Source: an uncultured Spartobacteria bacterium (GTDB taxonomy: Bacteria > Verrucomicrobiota > Verrucomicrobiia > Chthoniobacterales > Chthoniobacteraceae). From it: a DNA stretch of 64,000 nt. The DNA lies in the NCBI GenBank assembly GCA_903919125.1, contig CAIXGS010000046.1, forward strand, positions 47,517 through 111,516, in the 5' to 3' direction. Below are positions 9,001 to 16,755 of the stretch, in pieces (within the stretch, counting starts at the first letter, position 1; each line of letters begins with the position of its first letter). Under the pieces are notes generated by a model. That model had not been told where the DNA came from. It did not search any database and saw nothing but the letters and a program-made list of their open reading frames with translations. The position numbers were made by a program, and so were the translations under genes.

Positions 9001-9142
9001 AAGTGCGAAGGTGCCGCTACCGAGCTCGAGCGGCCACCGACCGCATTAATCTACTGGACAGCAGCCTCGATGCAAAACCAAGCCATCTAGTTGCTCTTGT
9101 ACAAAGAGTCACTCACCTCAAAAACAACCGCTTAATTTCAGC

Positions 9143-9937
9143 TCACCTGTCCTGAAGACTGAAACGAAGGGGCGCCTCAAACTGGGCCCCCTCAAAAGCA
9201 TTGCTAACCTTGCACCGCCAGCCGCCCTCTACCGCAGCCCGATCCAAGCGCGGAAAACCACTACTTGTAGCGACACTTACCGCCGAGGGACGCCCATTCG
9301 CATTGACGGTGATGCGCAACAACACAACCCCCTGCTCTCCTGCAGCCCGGGATTCGGATGGATAATTCACCTGCGGCCGAACGAGATACAAAGGCTTGCC
9401 TATTAACTTGCCCGAGGCATCCCCCACGGTTCCAACCGTCGACCCCTTGGTTGAAATGCCCTCGGCCGGTTTGCCGAGCGGTGGCGGCTTAGCAGTGGCC
9501 ACGAGAGGCCTCGGCTTTTGAGCTGGGGGCGGTATCTCCCGAGGAGGCGACGGAGGGCTCTCCTCCCTAGGCGTAGGTGCGGCATCAGGGAGAGGAACCG
9601 GAACGGGCGCTGCGGGAACAGATACGGGCTCCGGCGTAGGCTGCTTTACGGGCGGAGGCTCCGCTGGTGGAGGCGTTGTCGGTAGCTCAGGGCGGGTAAC
9701 TGAGGGGGCGGACGCCTCCTCAGAAACCGTCTCCGGGGAGATGCTTGAGGATTCCACGAGCGTCACTTCCACCGAATCGCCAAGCACCTGAATCAGACCC
9801 GCCTCCTTCGGTTGATATTTCCACGCATAAAGAATCCCCGCATGAAAACCAACGGCGAGTATCGCGCAAAAAAGCAAAGAGACGGCGTTTCCCGTGTCCG
9901 AATTTTGAGCGCTCATACTACGAAAGCCTTGGCTCAT
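9143..9937 (-). CDS. tonB: TonB energy-transducing protein
   Basis: This 264-residue protein has an N-terminal membrane anchor (about residues 18-38, LLFCAILAVGFHAGILYAW). A long Pro/Glu/Lys-rich periplasmic spacer (about 70-165) follows, then a C-terminal TonB domain: VNYPSESRAAGEQGVVLLRI, followed by the TSSGFPRLDRAAVE segment. TonB spans the periplasm and passes the energy of the ExbB-ExbD proton channel to outer-membrane receptors such as the one encoded at 11824-13998. Its ATG overlaps the exbD stop as ATGA, so the two are translationally coupled. It is the last gene of the import cluster. Confidence 0.92.
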   Translation of the reverse strand: MSQGFRSMSAQNSDTGNAVSLLFCAILAVGFHAGILYAWKYQPKEAGLIQVLGDSVEVTLVESSSISPETVSEEASAPSVTRPELPTTPPPAEPPPVKQPTPEPVSVPAAPVPVPLPDAAPTPREESPPSPPREIPPPAQKPRPLVATAKPPPLGKPAEGISTKGSTVGTVGDASGKLIGKPLYLVRPQVNYPSESRAAGEQGVVLLRITVNANGRPSAVSVATSSGFPRLDRAAVEGGWRCKVSNAFEGAQFEAPLRFSLQDR

Positions 9938-10350
9938 CGACCGGTCTGAGGACGGGTTTCGAAGGCCACTTTTGAAATCCCGAGCTTGCGCGTCTCATCC
10001 AGCACGGCGATTGCAAGTCCCAGACGGGCGTTCTGGTCGCCGTTGATAAACACCTTTAACTCGGCATTCTGCGCTTTAAGTTTGCGCAACGCCTCCACCA
10101 ACAGCTCCTGAGAGAGTTCCTGCTTATCAAGATAAAGCTGTCCCGCCTCGCTAAGACTGATGGATACATGGCCCGTCCGGTCCTCCGGCGTGCCGCTCGC
10201 AGCCTGGGGCACGACCACCGTGATTCCACGATTTTTCACCATCGAAAGCGACACCATCACGAAGGTCGCCAGCAAGAAGAACATGATGTCGATCAGCGGG
10301 ACGATCTCAATCCGCGCGTGCTTTTTGGGGAGGCTGCGGGGGATGTTCAT
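9934..10350 (-). CDS. exbD: ExbD/TolR biopolymer transport protein
   Basis: This 138-residue protein has a short basic N-terminus and one transmembrane helix (about residues 16-38) with the family's conserved Asp in PLIDIMFFLLATFV. A periplasmic domain ends in VLDETRKLGISKVAFET. With ExbB it forms the proton channel that powers TonB. The start codon at 10350 abuts the last unit of the heptanucleotide array at 10351-10455. The mRNA just upstream of the start is therefore CCAACAA-type repeat with no Shine-Dalgarno sequence, so translation may be leaderless-like or coupled to exbB. Confidence 0.92.
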   Translation of the reverse strand: MNIPRSLPKKHARIEIVPLIDIMFFLLATFVMVSLSMVKNRGITVVVPQAASGTPEDRTGHVSISLSEAGQLYLDKQELSQELLVEALRKLKAQNAELKVFINGDQNARLGLAIAVLDETRKLGISKVAFETRPQTGR

Positions 10351-10455
10351 GGTTCTATGTTGTTGGTTCTTGGTTCATTGTTCTTGGTTGTTGGTTGTTG
10401 GTTGTTGGTTGTTGGTTGTTGGTTGTTGGTTGTTGGTTCATTGTTGTTGGTTGTT
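10351..10455. repeat. Heptanucleotide (GGTTGTT) tandem array, 15 units
   Basis: Fifteen consecutive 7-bp units fill exactly 105 bases on the plus strand. Units 6-12 and most of 13 (10384-10438) are perfect and the flanking units differ at one to three positions (for example GGTTCTT, TGTTGTT, GGTTCAT). The array begins at the base next to the exbD start codon and extends into the last codons of exbB, supplying its NNQQQ tail and its TGA stop. Similar 7-bp short tandem repeats are well known in intergenic DNA of cyanobacteria and some other bacteria. Confidence 0.95.
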
Positions 10456-11037
10456 GAGCACAAGTTCGATTTGGGTGGCAGCGTCTTGCAAGGCGAGGCG
10501 CGCTTTTTCTTCGCAGGAATTGAGATAATTGAAGGGTAGCAGCGCCGTGATCGCCACGCCCAAGCCAAACGCCGTCGCCAGCAACGCCTCGGCAATGCCC
10601 CCCGTAATTGCAGAGGGCGCACCAAGTTCCGCGCCTCCGAGCATCCCAAAGCTGCCGATCATCCCCGTCACCGTCCCCAACAAACCCAACAACGGAGACA
10701 GCGTAATCAGCGTATCAAGCACGCCCAAGCCTCGCGAAAAACGGCGCAACTCCACGCTCGCCGCCGCCAGCATCGCCTCCGGAAACGCCTTCGGATACTT
10801 GAGCGCTTCCACTAGAGCGCGCGCAACAAAATCCGTGCTGTTCGCCCCAAGTTTAATGGCGGCTGGAATATCGCCGCGATCCACCAAGACCACGATGTCG
10901 CGCACTTGGCTAGGGTTGCGCCGAGAAGATTCCCGCAGCAGAAACAGCACGCGTTCCAGCGCCACGGTCAGCGCCACGATGGACGCAACGAGAATGGGCC
11001 ACATGATTGGCCCGCCTTTTAAGAAAAGTTCGATCAC
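10438..11037 (-). CDS. exbB: ExbB/MotA/TolQ-family proton channel protein
   Basis: This 199-residue protein has three predicted transmembrane segments (about residues 10-30, 107-130 and 150-172). The second follows LDTLITLSPLLGLLGTVTGM and the third is in EALLATAFGLGVAITALLPFNYL, both typical of ExbB/TolQ. It forms the proton-conducting core with ExbD. The start is a GTG at 11037, 12 bases after the PepSY gene's stop. The C-terminal residues NNQQQ and the stop lie inside the heptanucleotide array, so a change of unit number would alter the protein's last residues and the distance to exbD. Confidence 0.92.
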   Translation of the reverse strand: MIELFLKGGPIMWPILVASIVALTVALERVLFLLRESSRRNPSQVRDIVVLVDRGDIPAAIKLGANSTDFVARALVEALKYPKAFPEAMLAAASVELRRFSRGLGVLDTLITLSPLLGLLGTVTGMIGSFGMLGGAELGAPSAITGGIAEALLATAFGLGVAITALLPFNYLNSCEEKARLALQDAATQIELVLNNQQQ

Positions 11038-11049
11038 AAGATCCTTCCG

Positions 11050-11760
11050 TTAAATTTGTTTACTGCGTGGGCGTGTCACAAAAAACAGCCCGACCCCCAA
11101 TAAAGCCACAAGCGCAGTCGCGCTGGTGAGAGCGACGAGCACCCAGTCGCGAACCGCTTTATCCGGGATAAAAGCCAACTTGTGGAAGTTGCTAAAAACG
11201 TTGGCTTCAAACTGACGTCGGTCGTCCGTGTGGCGCGTCACGCTGCCCGTGGTGGTGCTTACGTAAACACGCGTGCCTTGGCCGTCGGCGGAATCGAAGC
11301 GGTAGACTGGGAGAATCCGGAATATGTTGATGTACTCTCGGTTGAAGCTGGTGAGGTAATCCGTCTTTTCGACTACGACACCGCCCAAAAAAGCCGACGC
11401 AATTTCCGCCGCGTACCGTTCATCTTGCGAGGAGTCCTCGTGCCCGTCCTTTCCACTGAGATAGCGGGGAGCCCCTCCTTTTTGCGAGTAGATTTGATAC
11501 CACGGTTCCCCCGAAATACCCCGGACATTCACGGCCCGCACCGCTCCGGTTTCAGGAGGGAGTTTCGCGAGCGCCTCGGCTACCGAACAAGTGATGGCCG
11601 CCGGCTCAAGCGTGCCACCACTGGGGCGAGCGGGAGGCGGCGGCGGTTGGGTGCGGGTCATCACGGTATGCAGCACCCCGCTCACCGTGGACATAAGGAT
11701 GCTCAGGCTGAAGAGCAATCCGAGCCAGCGGTGCAAGCGACGAAGAGTAGATGTTTTCAT
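11050..11760 (-). CDS. PepSY-domain membrane protein
   Basis: From the ATG at 11760 the protein has 236 residues. It starts with the PepSY-associated signature RRLHRWLGLLFSLSILMSTVSGVLH, a basic stretch plus a transmembrane helix. A Pro-rich segment (QPPPPPARP) and a periplasmic domain with EAYPPE-like strands follow, then a second transmembrane helix near the C-terminus (WVLVALTSATALVALLGVGL) and a basic tail. Such proteins are often next to TonB-dependent siderophore receptors and are thought to help metal release or reduction at the inner membrane. It lies between the receptor and exbB, 62 bases after the receptor's stop. An upstream in-frame start at 11805 adds residues with no signal-like character. 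Confidence 0.83.
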   Translation of the reverse strand: MKTSTLRRLHRWLGLLFSLSILMSTVSGVLHTVMTRTQPPPPPARPSGGTLEPAAITCSVAEALAKLPPETGAVRAVNVRGISGEPWYQIYSQKGGAPRYLSGKDGHEDSSQDERYAAEIASAFLGGVVVEKTDYLTSFNREYINIFRILPVYRFDSADGQGTRVYVSTTTGSVTRHTDDRRQFEANVFSNFHKLAFIPDKAVRDWVLVALTSATALVALLGVGLFFVTRPRSKQI

Positions 11761-11823
11761 AAAATAGAAAAAGAGCGGGCCGCTCGGACAGTGCAACCCG
11801 CCCATGGGTTTATTGTATATCTG

Positions 11824-13998
11824 CTACCATTTCAGCTCGAGACCCGCGTAGAAAGTGCGAGGCAGTCCGGGGGCGTACATCGCCATGTTCGACGAGACGG
11901 AGGCACTGTCCGCATACCGCCTGTCGGCAAGGTTCATGACACGGCCAAAGACGGTGGCGTTTCTGCAGAGTTCGTAGCTAGCGCGGAAGTTGAATAGGTC
12001 GTATCCCGCGTACTTTGCGACGCCCTTGTCAGTGCCCAAAGTGGTACCCGCATTGGAATCTTGCAGTAAATAACTGCCGATTCGCACCCATTCGAGCTGC
12101 GCCGACGCCTTGTCCATAGGCGTCCAGATCAGACGCGTGTTGCCTATGAACCGGGGCGCGGCGGCCATTTCCTTGCCCGAATAATTCGTCGTGCCATTCC
12201 AGTCAATATACTCGTGCTTGGCGAAAGATAGCGCGGTTTCCAACTTCAGACTCTTGACGACTTCTCGCCCAAGTGAAACCTCGATTCCTCGGCTTTCGGT
12301 CTTTCCCGCATTTTCGCTATAACTGGCACCGCTAGGATCTTTGCGGGAAACAAGGTCATCGTGCTTGATCAACTCATAAGCGGCGATTGAATACTCTAGG
12401 CCGAGAAGCTTTCCGCGGGTTCCGACTTCAAATTGCTGGGCCTTGATCGGTTTTAAGCGGAGCGCATTCGCAGCGTTTGTTTGCGCGATCGCGTTGCTAG
12501 TGGCGCTGGTTGCTCTGAATAGCTGGCTTTCTGAGGGCACGCGGAATCCCTCATTATAAGAGAGATAGACGCTGGTATCCTTGTTTAGTTGGTAAGTTGC
12601 TCCAATTTTCGGGCTGAGCCGTTGAAAGTTTAGGGAAGTCGAATCGCTTTGACCGTAACGCTTCGTGGTGTTCGAGCTACCACCGCTAGGCAGGTTATTT
12701 TGGAAATCGTATCCTAAGGAGTCGTAGCGAACACCCGCAGTGATTCGCAATTTTTCCAGCGGCGAGATCTCCGTGTGGAGATATGGCGACACGCTCTTGA
12801 ACGTGACATCGTAATCGTAAATGTGGTTCCCGACCGTATACCCGGTGTAATTAGTTGCCCCACCAATTACGGACGTAGTGGGATTCAGTGCATACTCGTT
12901 TCTCTTGCCTGGACTATTCTCCAAATCCACGCCGAAAATGAGGCGGGTGCGTTTGAAATCCGGAAAATCCTGCCTCCATTTAGCAAGAAAACCGTAAGAT
13001 TGACTGCTTGTTTCTTCGATGCGTGGGTCGCCGGCAGTGAAATTATAAGAGCCATTCAGGTCCATCGCATTATCCCTGAAATAAGGGGTTAGCGACAGAG
13101 CTCCATCTCCGAATTTACGTTCGAATTCTGACGAAGCCCGGAGTGCCTGCACCTTGCGATAGGCTGGCGCAATGAGGTTCGTCTTCGGAGCATTTCGGTA
13201 CAAATCCCACGGCAACGCTGAGTTTGCGCCCGTTTCCTGGTCAATGTTTGTGTACCCGACGATGGTCTTGAGTTTGGTGTCCTCGTCCAAACGCCAGTCC
13301 CAACGAAAATTACCGCTCTGGCGATCATACCCAGTCCGCTCACGCCAGCCGTCTGTGTGCGTGATGTTTACGTCCCCATGGAAAGCTCCAAACCGCGTTT
13401 CCCCGCTGCTGATAGACCCCAGCTCGCGCAACCAGCCGAAGCTGCCGACCTCGCTCGAAATCGAGCCTTCGGGAAGCGGCCCAGACGCCCGAGTCAGGAC
13501 ATTCACAATCCCGCCGATAGCGTCCGAGCCGTACAGGGCAGAGCCGGGCCCCCTAGTCACCTCAATACCTCCCGCCATGGGGATGTTGATTTCGTAAAGA
13601 GCGTTGTGATTAAAGAAACCCGTGGGGCGAACACCAATGCCGTCCTCGAGGAAAAGGTAAAGAGGGCTCGTGGTGAAAGGCTGACGAATAGCGGTCTGGT
13701 GGCCTTCCCCGTTGGTCACGGAAACGGCAACGCCCGGCACCTGACTGAGAATTTGCTGGGGATGGGCTGGGGCGGTTAGCCGGATCGCGTCCGCCTTAAT
13801 GATGCCTATGGACGCAGGAGTTTCCTTCAACAGCTCAGGTTCCCGGGTGGCGGTAATGACCACTTCGCCGAGCTCCTGGACGTTGGGCGCAACGTTTTCA
13901 TTACCGGATTGTGGGCCTTGTTGAGCACCGGGAAGGCTCAAGAAGCCGGTGCCTAAAAGGAGCGCGCTGGAGAGCTGGATGGTTTTATAAGAATTCAT
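11824..13998 (-). CDS. TonB-dependent outer-membrane receptor
   Basis: This 724-residue protein has a signal peptide (about 1-25). A TonB-box-like segment (GEVVITATRE, near residue 44) precedes the plug domain, with the motifs VPGVAVSVTNGEG, then IEVTRGPGSALYGSDAIGGIVNVLTR. A 22-strand barrel region follows, ending in ADRRYADSASVSS and a terminal aromatic-type strand (YAGLELKW, final Trp). It imports a ligand, most likely an iron chelate, haem or another metal complex. The closest family appearance is the CirA/FepA-like group, but the ligand cannot be read from sequence. Neighbours encode its energy supply (ExbB, ExbD, TonB). The leader at 13999-14060 is AT-rich without an obvious Shine-Dalgarno. 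Confidence 0.92.
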   Translation of the reverse strand: MNSYKTIQLSSALLLGTGFLSLPGAQQGPQSGNENVAPNVQELGEVVITATREPELLKETPASIGIIKADAIRLTAPAHPQQILSQVPGVAVSVTNGEGHQTAIRQPFTTSPLYLFLEDGIGVRPTGFFNHNALYEINIPMAGGIEVTRGPGSALYGSDAIGGIVNVLTRASGPLPEGSISSEVGSFGWLRELGSISSGETRFGAFHGDVNITHTDGWRERTGYDRQSGNFRWDWRLDEDTKLKTIVGYTNIDQETGANSALPWDLYRNAPKTNLIAPAYRKVQALRASSEFERKFGDGALSLTPYFRDNAMDLNGSYNFTAGDPRIEETSSQSYGFLAKWRQDFPDFKRTRLIFGVDLENSPGKRNEYALNPTTSVIGGATNYTGYTVGNHIYDYDVTFKSVSPYLHTEISPLEKLRITAGVRYDSLGYDFQNNLPSGGSSNTTKRYGQSDSTSLNFQRLSPKIGATYQLNKDTSVYLSYNEGFRVPSESQLFRATSATSNAIAQTNAANALRLKPIKAQQFEVGTRGKLLGLEYSIAAYELIKHDDLVSRKDPSGASYSENAGKTESRGIEVSLGREVVKSLKLETALSFAKHEYIDWNGTTNYSGKEMAAAPRFIGNTRLIWTPMDKASAQLEWVRIGSYLLQDSNAGTTLGTDKGVAKYAGYDLFNFRASYELCRNATVFGRVMNLADRRYADSASVSSNMAMYAPGLPRTFYAGLELKW

Positions 13999-14353
13999 AA
14001 GTTTTTATTTGGGTTAAATTTAAGTCGAATTATTTTTGATTTTTTACTTTCGGTTGCGCTATGGGGAGGGTCCCGGATGCACGGTGGGGCTTAAAGAGGG
14101 CGGTCGAAACGCCACGCGGCTGAGGGTGACGAACCGGGTCTCGTGGCGAAGCGGGGTGCCGTCGTGTGGCTCCCCTCAGGCGCGGGGCACATAGGCGCTG
14201 CGTCGCACGGTCAATGTGTCCGGCACTTCACCGGCATGACACGTTTCGAGCGGTTGGAGAGGCGGCCCACGAAACAAAAAGCACCGCACCAGAGAGGCGC
14301 GGGCAAGCACAACACGAGCGGCGTGCTGTGCAATATTTCAGCGGTCCGCCTGC
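13999..14353. other. Gene-free stretch upstream of the TonB-dependent receptor
   Basis: Between the receptor start and the stop of the small membrane-protein gene are 355 bases with no frame I can support. The part nearest the receptor (13999-14055) is AT-rich and probably holds the promoter. The rest (about 14060-14350) is GC-rich with many short inverted segments. I looked for a cobalamin riboswitch core (GCCACTG box), a TPP box and a Fur box and did not find them. It could be a structured leader or the decayed remains of a coding region. Confidence 0.5.
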
Positions 14354-14740
14354 TTAGGCAAGCGGCGGCGGAGTAGGCGGTGCGGCGAATAGGGCACAAG
14401 CCCTAAGCAAAAGCGGCGGCCAATCCAAGGTACCCACAAGGACAGCAGAAGGGGTTTCGAGGAAATTGAGTTTGAGGAATTTGAGGTCGCCCGCCTTCTT
14501 CAAAAGTTCAAAGTTTTGTTCGGACTGCTTCTCTGTCTGCTTACCATCAGCGATCGCAGAACAAAGAGCACAGGGGTGTTTTCCATCGAGGGTTGTCTCA
14601 AATGCCTGAGCCACCGAAGTGCTTATGGAGCGGGAGAGAAGCATCCCCGTCCAAGCCGTTGTCTGCAAAATCATCCAATGGGCACCACTGAGATACAGCG
14701 CGCAGCAAAGGATAAGCAGCTTTTGGAAGGTAGACCTCAC
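14354..14740 (-). CDS. Small membrane protein with HPCxLC motif
   Basis: This 128-residue protein starts at a GTG at 14740; an upstream in-frame TGA excludes a longer form. The N-terminus (RSTFQKLLILCCALYLSGAHW) is a signal peptide or membrane anchor. The central motif GKHPCALCSAIADGKQTEKQ carries a CxxC with a preceding His and could bind a metal. The C-terminal half is a hydrophobic stretch ending in APPTPPPLA. I recall similar small proteins near TonB receptors in Verrucomicrobiota but cannot name a function. It is the most upstream gene of the import cluster on this strand. Metal handling is inferred from the motif and position only. Confidence 0.65.
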   Translation of the reverse strand: MRSTFQKLLILCCALYLSGAHWMILQTTAWTGMLLSRSISTSVAQAFETTLDGKHPCALCSAIADGKQTEKQSEQNFELLKKAGDLKFLKLNFLETPSAVLVGTLDWPPLLLRACALFAAPPTPPPLA

Positions 14741-14884
14741 TGCTTCGCATCATACCCGCGCCCACTCTGGAGGGCAAGTTTTTTCCCAACCCGAAAGCGG
14801 CCGCATTCATACCGAATCCACCGCCCTTCGCCACGGAAACGAAATACCTGTCCCCTCGACGACTTTCCCGTCCCTGAAAAGCTT

Positions 14885-15286
14885 TCAAGAAGCTGGAATT
14901 AACAAAGCTCCAAGAATTCCGGTGTCTAAGGTGGCTAACTTGGCGCCATGATGCCGTGCTAATTCAAGTAAATGCCCGTCGGTAATTTTATTTGGGACTT
15001 TGACGTATGTCGGCAAACGGTCCGCTCCAAGGTCGTCCGATAAAAGAGTAAACGAAATTTTGCTCGAATCCTTCAGTTTGGTAAGAGCTATGCGAGAGGA
15101 TGCTACATCATTTTGCAAACCCGCTTGCACAGAGACACGAACAAAGCCCAATTCGCTAATCGAGCAGGTATGCAGGATACTCTGTTCGCTTAATACCGAT
15201 TGGTACCATTGGATCATCCTCCTATGATGGACGTGAGAGGTATGCCCCAATGCAATTAAAGCATTGATGTCCAAAAGATATCTCAC
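14885..15286 (-). CDS. vapC: PIN-domain ribonuclease toxin, VapC-like
   Basis: This 133-residue protein has the PIN-domain acidic residues in order: Asp6 in YLLDINALIAL, the Glu of SISELGFVRV near residue 45, the Asp of ITDGHLLELA near 103, and the Asp of KLATLDTGI near 119. PIN toxins cleave RNA, often tRNA or 23S rRNA, in a Mg-dependent way. Its start overlaps the antitoxin stop by four bases (15283-15286), the usual arrangement of vapBC operons. All catalytic positions appear intact, so the toxin is probably functional. Confidence 0.88.
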   Translation of the reverse strand: MRYLLDINALIALGHTSHVHHRRMIQWYQSVLSEQSILHTCSISELGFVRVSVQAGLQNDVASSRIALTKLKDSSKISFTLLSDDLGADRLPTYVKVPNKITDGHLLELARHHGAKLATLDTGILGALLIPAS

Positions 15287-15540
15287 GGGAAATCAATTAA
15301 TAAATCACGAACCAGCTCGCTGGTTACAACGCCTATTGCTGAAGGACTTTGAGTTACGGTGAGGCCTGTGAGTTCATCCGTGATCAGTTCAGGGGAGGAT
15401 TTCCGGATGTTTTGCGGCGTGAGAACAATGGAATCACCATGAATCGTGCACTCAAATTTAGTGCCGGGCAGGAGTTGAAGTTTGGCGCGAGCAACACGAG
15501 GCAATACCACTTGGCCTTTACTGGAAAGTGTGGTGATCAC
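15283..15540 (-). CDS. vapB: AbrB/MazE-type antitoxin, VapB-like
   Basis: This 85-residue protein begins with a swapped-hairpin AbrB DNA-binding domain (TTLSSKGQVVLPRVARAKLQLLPGTKFE). An acidic, less structured C-terminal half follows that would bind and block the PIN toxin. It precedes the toxin gene with a four-base overlap, so the pair is translated together and presumably autorepressed at the promoter in the 15541-15600 region. Confidence 0.87.
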   Translation of the reverse strand: MITTLSSKGQVVLPRVARAKLQLLPGTKFECTIHGDSIVLTPQNIRKSSPELITDELTGLTVTQSPSAIGVVTSELVRDLLIDFP

Positions 15541-15722
15541 GCCTTACCATCTTACTTGTAGCGAGAATTGTCAACGCCCTCTTTCAGTGCGCTAAAGAAG
15601 TGCCTGTCCATTGGGGGATGCGCAGGTGGCAGGTGGACTCTGCACCGCATGAAAAAGGCGTTTTCCAGAGCGAACAGTGCTTTTCTCTTTCACACAGCCC
15701 GCTACAAACGGGGCTTAATTCT

Positions 15723-16670
15723 GTGAAAAACGCTCATTCCCACCTCCCTTTTGCCGTCGGCGTCGACTTCGGCGGCACCAGCATCAAGCCGGCACTTGTG
15801 CAGGGCGCCCAAATCATCAAGCGCGGCGTCCCCTTCGATCCGCAGCATCATACTGCGGAGGAGACACTCCTTAAAATGGAGGCCGCCATCCGCGAGCTTT
15901 GCGGCGATTTACCCGGTATTGTGCCCGTAGGAATAGGCCTTCCCGGCTTTGTGGACAGTCTCCACGGCATTGTGCATGGCCTCTCCAACGTCGTCGGGTG
16001 GGAAGAAGTTCCCGTGAGTAAGCTGCTTTCCGAGCGCCTGCAAGTGCCTGTTATTTTGGAGAATGACGCCAACGCGATGGCCTATGGGGAATGGCTTTAT
16101 GGAGCGGCCGCAAACACTCAGCACGCAGTCTGCGTGACGCTCGGAACAGGGGTGGGTGGAGCGCTCATTTTGGACGGCAAACTTTTTAGAGGCGCCCAGT
16201 TGGCGGCGGGAGAATTGGGACATACGAGCATCGATTTCAAAGGCCCCAGCGGCCCATACGGGAATCTGGGGTGTTTGGAAATGTACGTGGGAAACCATCA
16301 TATCAGCGTCCGTGCCCTTGCGGCGTACGCAGCGGCGGGATTGAGCGCACCGACGGCGGAGTGCACGCCGCTGGATCTTTGTGTCGCGGCTCACGCTGGC
16401 TGCGAGGTCGCGCTGGAATTATGGGCGAGTATCGGCAACGAGCTTGGTGCAGCTTTCGCCAACATCGTGTGGATTTTAAACCCAGATGTCATCGTGGTGG
16501 GAGGCGGCGTCGCCAAGGCTGGGGAACTGCTTTTTCCGCACATTGAAAGATCCCTTAAGAGCCGCACTTCCCCAGTGATCAACAGCAGACTGCGCATCGT
16601 GCCCGCTACCCTCGGTAACGACGCTGGTGCCATTGGATGCGCGGCACTGGCGCTTGCGGCGGGAGGCTAA
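15723..16670 (+). CDS. ROK-family sugar kinase (glucokinase-like)
   Basis: With the GTG start at 15723 the protein has 315 residues, the usual ROK length. It shows the phosphate-binding motif VGVDFGGTSIKPALV, the VGIGLPGFVD motif, catalytic Asp in LENDANAMAYGEW, the second phosphate motif VTLGTGVGGALIL, and GELGHTSIDF. The ROK zinc signature CxCGxxGCxE is partly lost: the region reads GPYGNLGCLE, so only the last Cys remains. It phosphorylates a hexose, perhaps glucose or N-acetylhexosamine. Longer starts (15600, 15618) would add a stretch unlike any ROK N-terminus. Two oxidoreductase and biosynthetic genes follow on the same strand, but with large gaps. Confidence 0.88.
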   Translation: MKNAHSHLPFAVGVDFGGTSIKPALVQGAQIIKRGVPFDPQHHTAEETLLKMEAAIRELCGDLPGIVPVGIGLPGFVDSLHGIVHGLSNVVGWEEVPVSKLLSERLQVPVILENDANAMAYGEWLYGAAANTQHAVCVTLGTGVGGALILDGKLFRGAQLAAGELGHTSIDFKGPSGPYGNLGCLEMYVGNHHISVRALAAYAAAGLSAPTAECTPLDLCVAAHAGCEVALELWASIGNELGAAFANIVWILNPDVIVVGGGVAKAGELLFPHIERSLKSRTSPVINSRLRIVPATLGNDAGAIGCAALALAAGG

Positions 16671-16755
16671 CGCGCACACTGTTTGGCGCTTTACGGCTTG
16701 AGAGCTGCGGCAATGTCGACTGTTCAATCAGCGGACATTACGATTGAATTTGCTC

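Noticed and set aside
9003..9143. A 46-codon GTG-started frame after the sigma factor gene as an anti-sigma factor
   Set aside because: It has no membrane segment or zinc motif, and the frame is not coupled to the sigma factor's stop.
10351..10455. Possible CRISPR-like array because of regular repeats
   Set aside because: The unit is 7 bp with no spacers; it is a simple tandem repeat.
11182..11997. A 271-codon plus-strand frame opposite the PepSY and receptor genes
   Set aside because: It overlaps two well-supported genes on the other strand and its sequence has no recognisable domain; long shadow frames are common in GC-rich DNA.
14040..14353. Cobalamin or TPP riboswitch upstream of the TonB-dependent receptor
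   Set aside because: Neither strand has the conserved cobalamin GCCACTG core or a complete TPP core.
15600..15722. Longer N-terminus for the ROK kinase (starts at 15600 or 15618)
   Set aside because: The extra 35-41 residues do not resemble ROK N-termini, which begin just before the GVDFGGT motif; the GTG at 15723 fits family length.
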